NCBI GenBank assembly: GCA_014360565.1
Contig: JACIXH010000011.1
Span: 1 to 57,095, forward strand
Origin: Nocardia sp.
Lineage (GTDB): Bacteria > Actinomycetota > Actinomycetes > Mycobacteriales > Mycobacteriaceae
Length of the DNA: 57,095 nucleotides
Reading direction: 5' to 3'
The notes under the pieces were generated by a model. It saw nothing but the letters and a program-made list of their open reading frames with translations. It did no database searches and was not told where the DNA came from. The position numbers and the translations under genes are program-made. This document shows, piece after piece, positions 16,364 through 22,736 of this stretch. Every line of letters begins with the position of its first letter. Within the stretch, counting starts at the first letter, position 1.

Positions 16364-16382
16364 CTACGTAGGGAAATCGTAG
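16364..16382. promoter_or_regulatory. BlaI-type box in a convergent gap (orphan)
   Basis: Exact CTAC-N11-GTAG, with TCTACGTAG left half and GTAGATAC right half as at 15599. It lies in 16252-16457, between the 3' ends of the Csp gene (+) and the membrane protein gene (-), so no recognised gene starts from it. It may drive a short or antisense RNA. On minus, an imperfect GGAAT/ATTCC stem around GCTCGAGC lies about 60 nt downstream. Confidence 0.6.
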
Positions 16383-16457
16383 ATACACGTTCGGTGGTGG
16401 GGGCGGCGGGTAGCGCTCGAGCGCACCCGTCCGTCCTGCTCGTCTCCATGGCTTCTT

Positions 16458-17516
16458 TCACGCCTGCCGACTTCCAATCTCGAACGCGGTCGCGAGCGTC
16501 GCGGACACCAAGGCCGACAGCACGACTGTCCCGGTGGCGAGTTCGGCCGACCAGGCCACCCCCGGGCCGAGCTGCAAGGCGACCAACTGCGCCGACCACA
16601 GGAGCGTCGGCAGCGCGACCGCCGCCACCGCCACCGTCGGTACCCGGGGCGCCACGGCTGCGAATGCCGCGACAAATCCTTCGACGACCAGCCCGGCGAC
16701 GACGGCCGCGATCACGACCGAGGGCCGGGTGAAGTTTTGCACTGTCTGGGCGAGGACCGCCAACACGGTGACGAAGACGGTGATCGCCCCGAGCGGCAAC
16801 CGTCGCCGCATCAGCAGTAGCACCACTGGTAGCACGACCAGCACCGTGGTGACCAGGTACGCGCCTAGGCCGGCCTGGGCCGGGATCTCGGTGGCGTAGT
16901 GCTCCGGCGTGCCCTCGGGAAAGTTGCCGACCGCGCGCAGTGGCGCGTCGGTGGTGAACGCGGAGACGTAGCTGAGGGCGAAGCCGATGATCCCGGTGAT
17001 CGCGGTGGCGGCGACGACCGCGGGCGCTGCCCAGATCGGGGCGGTCGGCTGTTTGATCTGGGTCGCGCGCAGCGGGCCGGAGAACAGCAGCACCGCCCCG
17101 GTGAACAGGAGCAGGTGGGTCGGGCTGATCAATGCGTCGAGCCCGGATTCGACTCCGAACCTGATGTGCCATCCCATGTCCGCGACTCCGGCGGCGAAGA
17201 AGACACCGACCCCGGCTAGTGACCAGCCATATCCCGGGGGCATCAATACCAGCGCCGAGATCAGTGATCGACCTGCCCTGCGCCGCACCCCCATCGCCAG
17301 CAGCAGGGCGGCCGCCGTGCCGAGGCCGGAATACAGCAGCAGATGCCACCACGTGAAGAACGAATCGGGCAAATCAAGATAGTGTGCGCGCCCGTCCAGG
17401 TGCACTGCCACCACGATCCATACGCTCGCGGCGGCCATGGCGAGGTCCTCGCCATGGGTGCTGTCGGCGGTCGTTGACCCAACGCCTATGCCGTCCTGCC
17501 GTTGCATGTTCACCAT
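16458..17516 (-). CDS. CsoR-controlled polytopic membrane protein of unknown function
   Basis: A 352-aa protein with about ten hydrophobic segments from residue 25 to the end. His residues lie within or next to helices (SFFTWWHLLLYSG, ADMGWHIRFGVE, LISPTHLLLFTG) and could bind metal or heme. I recognise no family. Two CsoR/RicR-type operators stand just upstream (17569 and 17606), which ties it to copper more directly than its neighbours. ATG 17516 is chosen; an upstream start at 17627 would run into the operators. There are no soluble domains. It may be a copper transporter or a membrane assembly factor; this is inference from context. Confidence 0.75.
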   Translation of the reverse strand: MVNMQRQDGIGVGSTTADSTHGEDLAMAAASVWIVVAVHLDGRAHYLDLPDSFFTWWHLLLYSGLGTAAALLLAMGVRRRAGRSLISALVLMPPGYGWSLAGVGVFFAAGVADMGWHIRFGVESGLDALISPTHLLLFTGAVLLFSGPLRATQIKQPTAPIWAAPAVVAATAITGIIGFALSYVSAFTTDAPLRAVGNFPEGTPEHYATEIPAQAGLGAYLVTTVLVVLPVVLLLMRRRLPLGAITVFVTVLAVLAQTVQNFTRPSVVIAAVVAGLVVEGFVAAFAAVAPRVPTVAVAAVALPTLLWSAQLVALQLGPGVAWSAELATGTVVLSALVSATLATAFEIGSRQA

Positions 17517-17568
17517 GGTCCGGTCTCTCTTCGGCTCGATGCGAGCCCTGGTGACCCACGACACCAAT

Positions 17569-17585
17569 ATACCCACTAGGGGTAT
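17569..17585 (-). promoter_or_regulatory. CsoR/RicR-type operator 1 (tandem)
   Basis: A near-perfect 17-bp palindrome, ATACCC-ACTA-GGGGTAT, the consensus form of the actinobacterial copper repressor site. It is 53 bp upstream of the membrane protein start on the minus strand. Confidence 0.88.
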
Positions 17586-17605
17586 CAAGGTAAACCGAGA
17601 ATACC

Positions 17606-17622
17606 TATACCCCCTAGGGGTT
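17606..17622 (-). promoter_or_regulatory. CsoR/RicR-type operator 2 (tandem)
   Basis: Reads ATACCCCC-TAGGGG-TT, with the same spacing as operator 1 and a centre-to-centre distance of about 37 bp. A doubled site suggests tight or graded copper control. Confidence 0.85.
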
Positions 17623-17742
17623 GACAAAGGCGGGCGGGGATGTCGCGCTCAGGTGGACGGCCGCGGCAAGGCGGTCCGGCCCCGCCTGGCTGGCATTGGG
17701 CGCGAACTATGTATTCGGGCAGTAGGTACCGCTCATTCGAAA

Positions 17743-17758
17743 AGTGACACAAATCACA
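17743..17758 (+). promoter_or_regulatory. CRP/Cmr-type site upstream of the M23 peptidase gene
   Basis: Contains GTGA-N6-TCAC, the core of mycobacterial CRP sites. It is about 270 bp upstream of the peptidase start. In M. tuberculosis the cell-wall enzyme gene rpfA is a known CRP target, so control of a wall hydrolase is plausible. A single match to a short motif. Confidence 0.4.
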
Positions 17759-17822
17759 TGGTTTCGAAATATTCTGTGTAGCAGGGCAATTCAGTGAGAC
17801 GATCTTCGGTTGAAGGGGTCTC

Positions 17823-17841
17823 TTACTGCATGACGCAGTAG
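17823..17841 (+). promoter_or_regulatory. Degenerate BlaI-type box (TTAC-N11-GTAG) upstream of M23 gene
   Basis: One base off the consensus. It is followed by TAGATAT (17839-17845), a likely -10, giving a leader of about 180 nt before the peptidase start at 18026. I see no structure in this leader like the ncRNA copies. Confidence 0.5.
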
Positions 17842-18025
17842 ATATCCGCAGGTGAGTCGCCTAACTACCTGAGTCCTCACGCCCGAACCGCGGTGTTCAC
17901 GAAATGTTGCGGGACGGTCACGGATCGGTACAGTTCCTATCACGCCGCGCGCCGAAAGTCGCTGTCGATAAGTCGGCAACGACCTGGTCGAGCCGGCCTT
18001 TCGCCGACCGACCCGAGGACGAGCC

Positions 18026-18772
18026 TTGTCACATCACCGAAAAGCTTCTGGTTCCGTGTCCGTTCAACATCTGCTCGCCGACTCCAGGCGTTCGGGTCGG
18101 CATCGCGCCGAAACCACGCCGGATGGCCGAATAAAGGTGGCCGTCGGCGTCGCGGCTGCTGCCGGAGCTCTCCTCAGTACGTCGACGCAGGTCGCGATGG
18201 CAGCGCCGTTGGCGCCGGATGTCGCCCATGACGTGGAACCTGCTGCCGCACCGTTTGGATTGGCTGGACTGCCCGCCGAAGTTGTCGGCCCGCTCGCCCA
18301 GGCAGAACAGTTCATCGAGGATCTGCAGCAGCAGGCTATTCCCGCCCCGCCGCAAGCGGTAGCGCCACCGGCGGCGTTGCCTTTGGCTGGTGACATCAGT
18401 TCTGTATTCGGTGCGCGATGGGGTCAGTTCCATTCCGGTGTAGACATCGCGGATGCGCTAGGGACGCCCATTCGGTCCGCTCTCGCCGGGACGGTGCTCG
18501 AAGCCGGTCCGGCATCCGGATTCGGTCAGTGGATTCGTATAGGGCAGGACGACGGAACAACCGCCGTGTACGGCCATATCAATGACATCTATGTCCAGGA
18601 AGGTCAGCGAGTGAACGCCGGCGATGTGATCGCTTCGGTCGGCAACCGCGGCATTTCCACCGGCCCGCACTTGCATCTGGAAATCTGGGATCAGGACGGT
18701 GTCAAGATCGACCCACTGCCCTGGATGGCCAGCAAGGGGATTGTGATGGAACAGCATTGGGGTGCTGACTGA
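18026..18772 (+). CDS. Secreted M23 (LytM) peptidase
   Basis: A 248-aa protein. A TTG start follows GAGGACGAG; the N-terminus is basic, then a hydrophobic signal segment lies at about residues 36-60 (VAVGVAAAAGALLS...VAMAAP). An Ala/Pro-rich linker leads to a C-terminal LytM domain (about 125-240). Zinc motifs are visible: HSGVDIA (HxxxD), and HLHLE (HxH) near residue 222, with GHI between. The enzyme cuts peptidoglycan cross-links or activates amidases outside the cell. A wall hydrolase in the copper regulon might remodel the wall or make room for conjugation. The start is less certain than the domain. Confidence 0.85.
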   Translation: MSHHRKASGSVSVQHLLADSRRSGRHRAETTPDGRIKVAVGVAAAAGALLSTSTQVAMAAPLAPDVAHDVEPAAAPFGLAGLPAEVVGPLAQAEQFIEDLQQQAIPAPPQAVAPPAALPLAGDISSVFGARWGQFHSGVDIADALGTPIRSALAGTVLEAGPASGFGQWIRIGQDDGTTAVYGHINDIYVQEGQRVNAGDVIASVGNRGISTGPHLHLEIWDQDGVKIDPLPWMASKGIVMEQHWGAD

Positions 18773-18780
18773 CCGATGGT

Positions 18781-18825
18781 CCTGAAGTGGGGCCGGATCG
18801 CCACAATCTCTCGCCCCACTTCAGG
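18781..18825. terminator. 13-bp inverted repeat after the M23 peptidase gene
   Basis: Arms CCTGAAGTGGGGC and GCCCCACTTCAGG are separated by 19 nt, starting 9 bp after the M23 stop. It can stop the + transcript and is the 3' stem of ncRNA copy 3 on the minus strand. Confidence 0.75.
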
Positions 18826-18926
18826 GGATTGCGGCGAAAGCACGAGATGAGGGATCGTGCTATTTTTCGCCGCAGTCGACGCCCCAGGAGGGAGCGTCTC
18901 GCGCCAGCTCAAGTCGCTGACGCAAG
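18781..18926 (-). ncRNA. Candidate structured ncRNA, copy 3 of 3 (minus strand)
   Basis: Transcribed leftwards from the double box at 18930-18955. It begins CTTGCG (complement of 18921-18926), as copies 1 and 2 do. A compound hairpin follows: outer GCGGCGAAA/TTTCGCCGC (18865-18873 with 18831-18839) and inner GCACGA/TCGTGC around loop TCCCTCATC. It ends in a 13-bp stem (18813-18825 with 18781-18793) that starts with GTGGGGCGA on the RNA. Sequence similarity to the other copies is concentrated in the start, the loop and the final stem; the paired bases differ and still pair. The last stem doubles as a terminator for the convergent M23 gene. There is no gene in 18773-19111 that I can support. 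Confidence 0.55.
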
Positions 18927-18929
18927 CAT

Positions 18930-18955
18930 CTACTATCTACGTTAGTAGACAGTAG
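18930..18955. promoter_or_regulatory. Two overlapping BlaI-type boxes
   Basis: Both 18930-18948 and 18937-18955 read CTAC-N11-GTAG exactly. Together they form an 11-bp inverted repeat with one mismatch and a 4-bp centre (GTTA), the best site in the island. On the minus strand TAGATAGT overlaps it and would serve as the -10 of ncRNA copy 3. The flanking genes converge, so the RNA is the only evident target. Confidence 0.75.
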
Positions 18956-19111
18956 TCTGCTTGATCTGTTGGCGCAACATCGCTGGTGACGGAGGCAGCC
19001 GCGTCGCACTCGCAGGTCAACCGCTCGAGCCCGCCTCACCGTGCTCGGGCTCCGCAAGCCCATGGACCCATCGGGCGCAGGAGACTACGAGTATCGAGGG
19101 ACTGGACACGC

Positions 19112-19732
19112 TCATTTTTGCCCCAGCAGTGTCTCCATCTGGGTGATCTCTTGCTGCTGTGCCGCCACGATGGTTTCGGCCAGCTGTTTTGCCTGGGGGT
19201 TGGTTCCCGAGCTGATCTCGGTTTGGGACATCTCCACCGCTCCACGGTGGTGGTCGATCATCATCTGCAACCACATCTTGTCGAACTCCGGCCCGGACAT
19301 CGCCTCGAGCGAAGACATCTGCTCCGGCGACATCATTCCGGGCATGTCGTGGTTCATCGCGCCGCTGGCAGGGTCCGGTTTTCCGAAGCTCGCCAGCAGC
19401 GACTGAATCTGGGTCATCTCGGGCTGCTGGGCTGCCTCGATCCCGGCCGCGAGGTCGATGACCTGTTGGTCCTGGGACCGTGAAGGCACCAGCTGTGCCA
19501 TTTGCACGGCCTGCTCGTGGTGGGGGTACATCATCTGCAAGAACGTCACGTCGGCGTCGTTGAAAGTGGCCGCCGGGGCGGTGGTATCCGCCGAACTCAC
19601 CGACACGCCGGGTGTGGTGGAGGGAGGCTGGACCGTGGGGGAGTCGCCGTCATCGCCGCAGCCGGCGACGACCAATGCGACCAACCCGATACACGGAATG
19701 AGCCTTCGAGCCATGATGGAACGTCGAGACAT
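19112..19732 (-). CDS. DUF305 family lipoprotein
   Basis: A 206-aa protein. The ATG follows AGGAG by 5 nt. The signal ends in the lipobox VVAGC near residue 25, so it is anchored outside. The DUF305 domain spans about residues 55-205, with the ligand-rich motifs FLQMMYPHHEQAVQMA, MNHDMPGMM and MWLQMMIDHHRGAVEMS. HH plus Met clusters are typical of copper-associated DUF305 proteins. It lies about 130 bp downstream of the Met-rich micropeptide on the same strand and may be co-transcribed with it. Expected role is extracytoplasmic copper binding. Confidence 0.9.
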   Translation of the reverse strand: MSRRSIMARRLIPCIGLVALVVAGCGDDGDSPTVQPPSTTPGVSVSSADTTAPAATFNDADVTFLQMMYPHHEQAVQMAQLVPSRSQDQQVIDLAAGIEAAQQPEMTQIQSLLASFGKPDPASGAMNHDMPGMMSPEQMSSLEAMSGPEFDKMWLQMMIDHHRGAVEMSQTEISSGTNPQAKQLAETIVAAQQQEITQMETLLGQK

Positions 19733-19865
19733 GTGAACTCCTCAGGAGTCGGGACATGACCTTCACGTTGAATCACCGACCGACGGGCCGCAGGGCACCC
19801 TTGCCGGGCCCGCGGATTATCGGGTCTTCCGACGGACAGTCGGAAGCTTATCGCTTCGACCTCGT

Positions 19866-19946
19866 TCACATCGGCATGGACGGGAACATCATGTTCCACA
19901 TGTCGCGCAGCATATTCATCATCTGCATGCACATCCCGGGCATCAT
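19866..19946 (-). CDS. Met-rich 26-residue micropeptide, candidate copper binder
   Basis: Its ATG follows GAGGAGG at 5 nt spacing (complement of 19952-19958), an ideal ribosome site. Of 26 residues 12 are Met (1, 2, 5, 7, 9, 10, 12, 16, 19, 20, 24, 26), with one Cys at 6 and one Trp at 17. Charged residues are only Arg14 and Asp15. Such Met density with no signal sequence suggests a small cytosolic or membrane-associated Cu(I) ligand. It precedes the DUF305 lipoprotein gene. The 21-residue ORF at 70-135 has the same character (Met/Cys pairs, one Trp, one Asp). The frame is open further upstream, but that part is not Met-rich and lacks a ribosome site. Confidence 0.65.
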   Translation of the reverse strand: MMPGMCMQMMNMLRDMWNMMFPSMPM

Positions 19947-19975
19947 ATCCACCTCCTCGTTCGCAGGCCCCCATA

Positions 19976-19987
19976 TAGTCGCGACTA
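19976..19987. promoter_or_regulatory. 12-bp perfect palindrome upstream of the Met-rich micropeptide
   Basis: TAGTCGCGACTA, 30 bp before the micropeptide start on the minus strand, next to a TATATG that could be a -10. It is neither a CTAC-N11-GTAG nor a CsoR-type site, so another regulator or RNA structure is possible. Confidence 0.4.
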
Positions 19988-20052
19988 CCCCCGGCCGCTG
20001 GAAGTATGCCAGCGCCAGCCTGCCAGCCTTGCCGTCTACAAGGAGGGGGTGA

Positions 20053-20367
20053 GCCGAATGAACCCCTTGAAATGTCGGGTGACTGGGAGGGGCGCCCTCG
20101 TCGTCGCACCCGGCACCGTTGCCGCCCAGGTTTCCGACCGTGGCAACACGGCCGGTAGTCGACCGTCCCGGGCTCGTAGAACCCGGCAGCCAGCCCGCTG
20201 CGCGGGCCGACCGCCGCACGCATGACCGGGAAACTACGATCGAAATACCAATCCGAGACCGTTCAGGCCAGCACGTCAGCCCCGCGAAAGATTGAGGCTA
20301 ATGCTGTCCACTTCCCGCACCGCGGAGGGTGTGTGATGGGTTCTGCTCAGGCGTGGGCGAGCAGAGA
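20053..20367. other. Gap between the copper island and the conjugation block
   Basis: No convincing gene. An AAGGAGGGGGTG at 20040-20051 precedes a short Arg/Pro-rich frame on the plus strand with no recognisable domain, possibly a decayed gene. A GCCCGC/GCGGGC hairpin sits near 20193-20207. No attachment-site repeat is recognisable. Confidence 0.4.
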
Positions 20368-21015
20368 CTACATCCTGAAGGCCGCGGGGCTGACCGGGAC
20401 GAACTTCGCGTCAAGGTCGTGGCTGTCGGGGGTACAGGCGTAAAACGGGCCGACTGGGTTGGTCAGGGTGTTGAGCAGCGGATAGAAGAAGTCGCGGAAG
20501 TACACGGCCATGGCGGCACCGGGCTGGACGACTGCTTCGAGCCACGCGCGGCGTAGCGACCACAGCACCGTGACCGCTTCGGGGTGTTCGTACCATTGTG
20601 AGCACCAGCAGATCGCGCCGTTGGCAGTGCTTGTCGCCGAGCGCGGTAGTTTGCGTTGGGCCCACGTACCGATGTTGGCGATCACCCAGTCCAGCAGCAC
20701 TTCCATGTCGATCTGGTCCATGGCCGAGTCAGGGGGAGTAGTCGCTGGGGTTGCCACCGTTTCGGCTGTACCCGGTGGTGCGCCGGTGACTGTGCTGGGC
20801 GGGGCGCTCGCGGTCATCCGGTCAGCGAGTACTCCGAGCGCTGTTTCGAACTCGTCGAGTCCCTGGGCCGAGCGGGCGGCGGTAGCGTCGACACGCTCGA
20901 CTTTCGTTGACAGCAACCGGTTTTGGGTGCGCATCTCGACGATCGCTTCGCTCAGCATCGCGAGCTGGTCGCGCAGTTCTCCGAGACGCGTGTCCGGAGA
21001 CCCGTCAGTGCTCAC
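20368..21015 (-). CDS. DUF4913 family protein of actinobacterial conjugative elements
   Basis: A 215-aa protein. GTG 21015 overlaps the stop of the coupling-protein gene (GTGA). Residues 8-75 look like a coiled coil (RLGELRDQLAMLSEAIVEMRTQNRLLSTKVERVDATAARS), followed by a Pro/Thr-rich linker. The C-terminal half is a DUF4913 domain with CWCSQWYEHPEAVTVLWSLRRAWLEAV, YFRDFFYPLL and GPFYAC. The family is found in Streptomyces and Nocardia conjugative elements; its function is unknown. It is the last gene of the conjugation operon. Contact with the coupling protein is plausible from its position. Confidence 0.8.
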   Translation of the reverse strand: MSTDGSPDTRLGELRDQLAMLSEAIVEMRTQNRLLSTKVERVDATAARSAQGLDEFETALGVLADRMTASAPPSTVTGAPPGTAETVATPATTPPDSAMDQIDMEVLLDWVIANIGTWAQRKLPRSATSTANGAICWCSQWYEHPEAVTVLWSLRRAWLEAVVQPGAAMAVYFRDFFYPLLNTLTNPVGPFYACTPDSHDLDAKFVPVSPAAFRM

Positions 21016-22736
21016 GCCGCACTCGCCTCCGCGTTGTCGTCGAGTCGCCGACGCAGTGTCTTCGCGACCGGGTTGGCCGGACCTAAATGCTCGATCGCGG
21101 CGTTCTGCACCTCCTGGGTGGCCTCGTCCCGGACCCGTTCGATGTCGCCCTTTTCCGGCTCGGTGTACCAGGGAATAAGGTCGATCAGGACCGGCTTCGA
21201 GGACTGCCGGATCAGCAACGCGTTGTGCTTTTTCATCGCGGCGATGTCTTCGACGGGCATGATCGGCTCGAGTGATCCGCGGTCGTTGGAGGTGGTGACA
21301 CCGCCAGGACCGTGCGAGCGGCGGCGCTCGCGGGGCTTGTACTGGCCGACAAGACCGGAGATCTTGCGCAAGAACGGCTCGTCCTGCAATCCGGCGCCGA
21401 GAATGCGCACGGTCGACGCGCCCCACAATGCAGCTGCTTCGTCGGCGCCCCAGGTGGAGATGATCTGTGCTTCGGACTGGAAGATCGCGGTGACGCACAT
21501 CGACTTCGAGCCCAGATGCGAAGCAAGTTTCGGCAGGCGCTTGATCCGGCAGATGTTGGCGCATTCGTCAAGGACAAGTGTCAGAGGCGGGTCGACGCGT
21601 CCGCCATGGGCTGATGCGGCGAGGTCGCCGAGTTCGAAGATCTTGGCGACCATCGCGGCGATCACCGCGCCGGCGCTGCCCGATCCTTCTTGAGTCATCA
21701 GGTACAGGGTTGGAGCCTTGCCGTCTTCGAAGGCGAACAGCGACCACAGGTCGAGTTCGGTGATCTTTTCCGTGGTTGGCTGTTCCCAGGTGTGCGGTGG
21801 GGTGATCCAGCGCAAGGTCTCTTCGTCCTGGATCGAAGCCAACGCGGTCTGGGCCTCACCGTAGACGCCGCCTCGGGTTTCGGGTGGTAGGTCCAGCACG
21901 GCGGCCAGAGCGTTGCCCGCGCGGCGATTTCCGTGTTGGAGCAGGATGTCGATCGGTTTGTCGGAGTAGGTGTCGATCCAGTCCAGGACATCGCGCATGG
22001 TGCGTCCGCTCAGCGCGGCGGCCAGCAGCGCCCATGCCAATAGGTTTTTTCCGGTGGGTGCGAAGAACGGGTCTTCGTTCTGGGCGGAGCCCGCACCGCG
22101 GTTCTCCTCGATGAAGTGCTCGGCGATCATCTTGGCCTCGCGCAACGTCGTGACGGCGGAAAGGATGTTCCACCACCATGTTTGGGGGGCGTAGGCGATC
22201 TGGCTGGGGTCGAAGACGTAGACCGGTCCGACTGCTTTGCGTAGGGCTCCGGTGAGAATCCATAGGTCGGGTTTGTTCGAGGTGGCGATTATCGCGCCGG
22301 GTGCGGACAGGATGCGCGGGACGGCGACGGCCGAGGTTTTGTTGCTGCGCGGTCCCATCAGCACGATGGTGAAGTCCTCCCAGGACGCGTAGACCAGTTT
22401 GCCCACCAGGCGACCGATCACCGGGGCCAGCTCCCGCATGGACACGCCCTTGGCGGTATCGATGGAGGCACGCAGGCCAGCCCCCCGCTGGGCAGCGTTC
22501 TTGCCGAGCATGTCTGGGATCTGGCTCTTGTCGCGCAGCAGCGTTTCTGGCGTCTCGCGCGGCCACGCTTTGCGCACTGCCCACCCCAGCATGGCCACCA
22601 GCAGAACCAGCACCACCGTGACCAGCGCGATCACCAGCAATGAGGTGCCTTGTTCGTGGATTCGGTAGACGCCGTAGCCGATTCCGGCCGCGACGAACGC
22701 CGCGATCCACACCCAGGCCAGCGCGGAATCTTCCAT
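21012..22736 (-). CDS. Type IV secretion coupling protein (TraG/TraD/VirD4 family)
   Basis: A 574-aa protein with two N-terminal membrane helices (about residues 5-25 and 31-53). The P-loop is LMGPRSNKTSAVAVP near residue 125; Walker B is LTLVLDECANI near 380, with a TraG-like FQSEAQ motif after it. The enzyme hexamer links the DNA-relaxase complex to the secretion channel and pumps DNA. AAGGAG precedes the ATG. The start overlaps the stop of the upstream paralogue by 1 nt (TGATG). Length is normal for actinobacterial members. No relaxase gene is next to it, which is unusual. Confidence 0.93.
   Translation of the reverse strand: MEDSALAWVWIAAFVAAGIGYGVYRIHEQGTSLLVIALVTVVLVLLVAMLGWAVRKAWPRETPETLLRDKSQIPDMLGKNAAQRGAGLRASIDTAKGVSMRELAPVIGRLVGKLVYASWEDFTIVLMGPRSNKTSAVAVPRILSAPGAIIATSNKPDLWILTGALRKAVGPVYVFDPSQIAYAPQTWWWNILSAVTTLREAKMIAEHFIEENRGAGSAQNEDPFFAPTGKNLLAWALLAAALSGRTMRDVLDWIDTYSDKPIDILLQHGNRRAGNALAAVLDLPPETRGGVYGEAQTALASIQDEETLRWITPPHTWEQPTTEKITELDLWSLFAFEDGKAPTLYLMTQEGSGSAGAVIAAMVAKIFELGDLAASAHGGRVDPPLTLVLDECANICRIKRLPKLASHLGSKSMCVTAIFQSEAQIISTWGADEAAALWGASTVRILGAGLQDEPFLRKISGLVGQYKPRERRRSHGPGGVTTSNDRGSLEPIMPVEDIAAMKKHNALLIRQSSKPVLIDLIPWYTEPEKGDIERVRDEATQEVQNAAIEHLGPANPVAKTLRRRLDDNAEASAA

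Noticed and set aside
17842-18025. Possible c-di-AMP (ydaO) riboswitch before the M23 peptidase gene
   Set aside because: Actinobacterial wall-hydrolase genes often have one, but the conserved core could not be matched here by eye.
20058-20224. Short plus-strand ORF after AAGGAGGGGGTG
   Set aside because: Arg/Pro-rich with no domain; may be a decayed gene, so it was kept only as a note on the gap.
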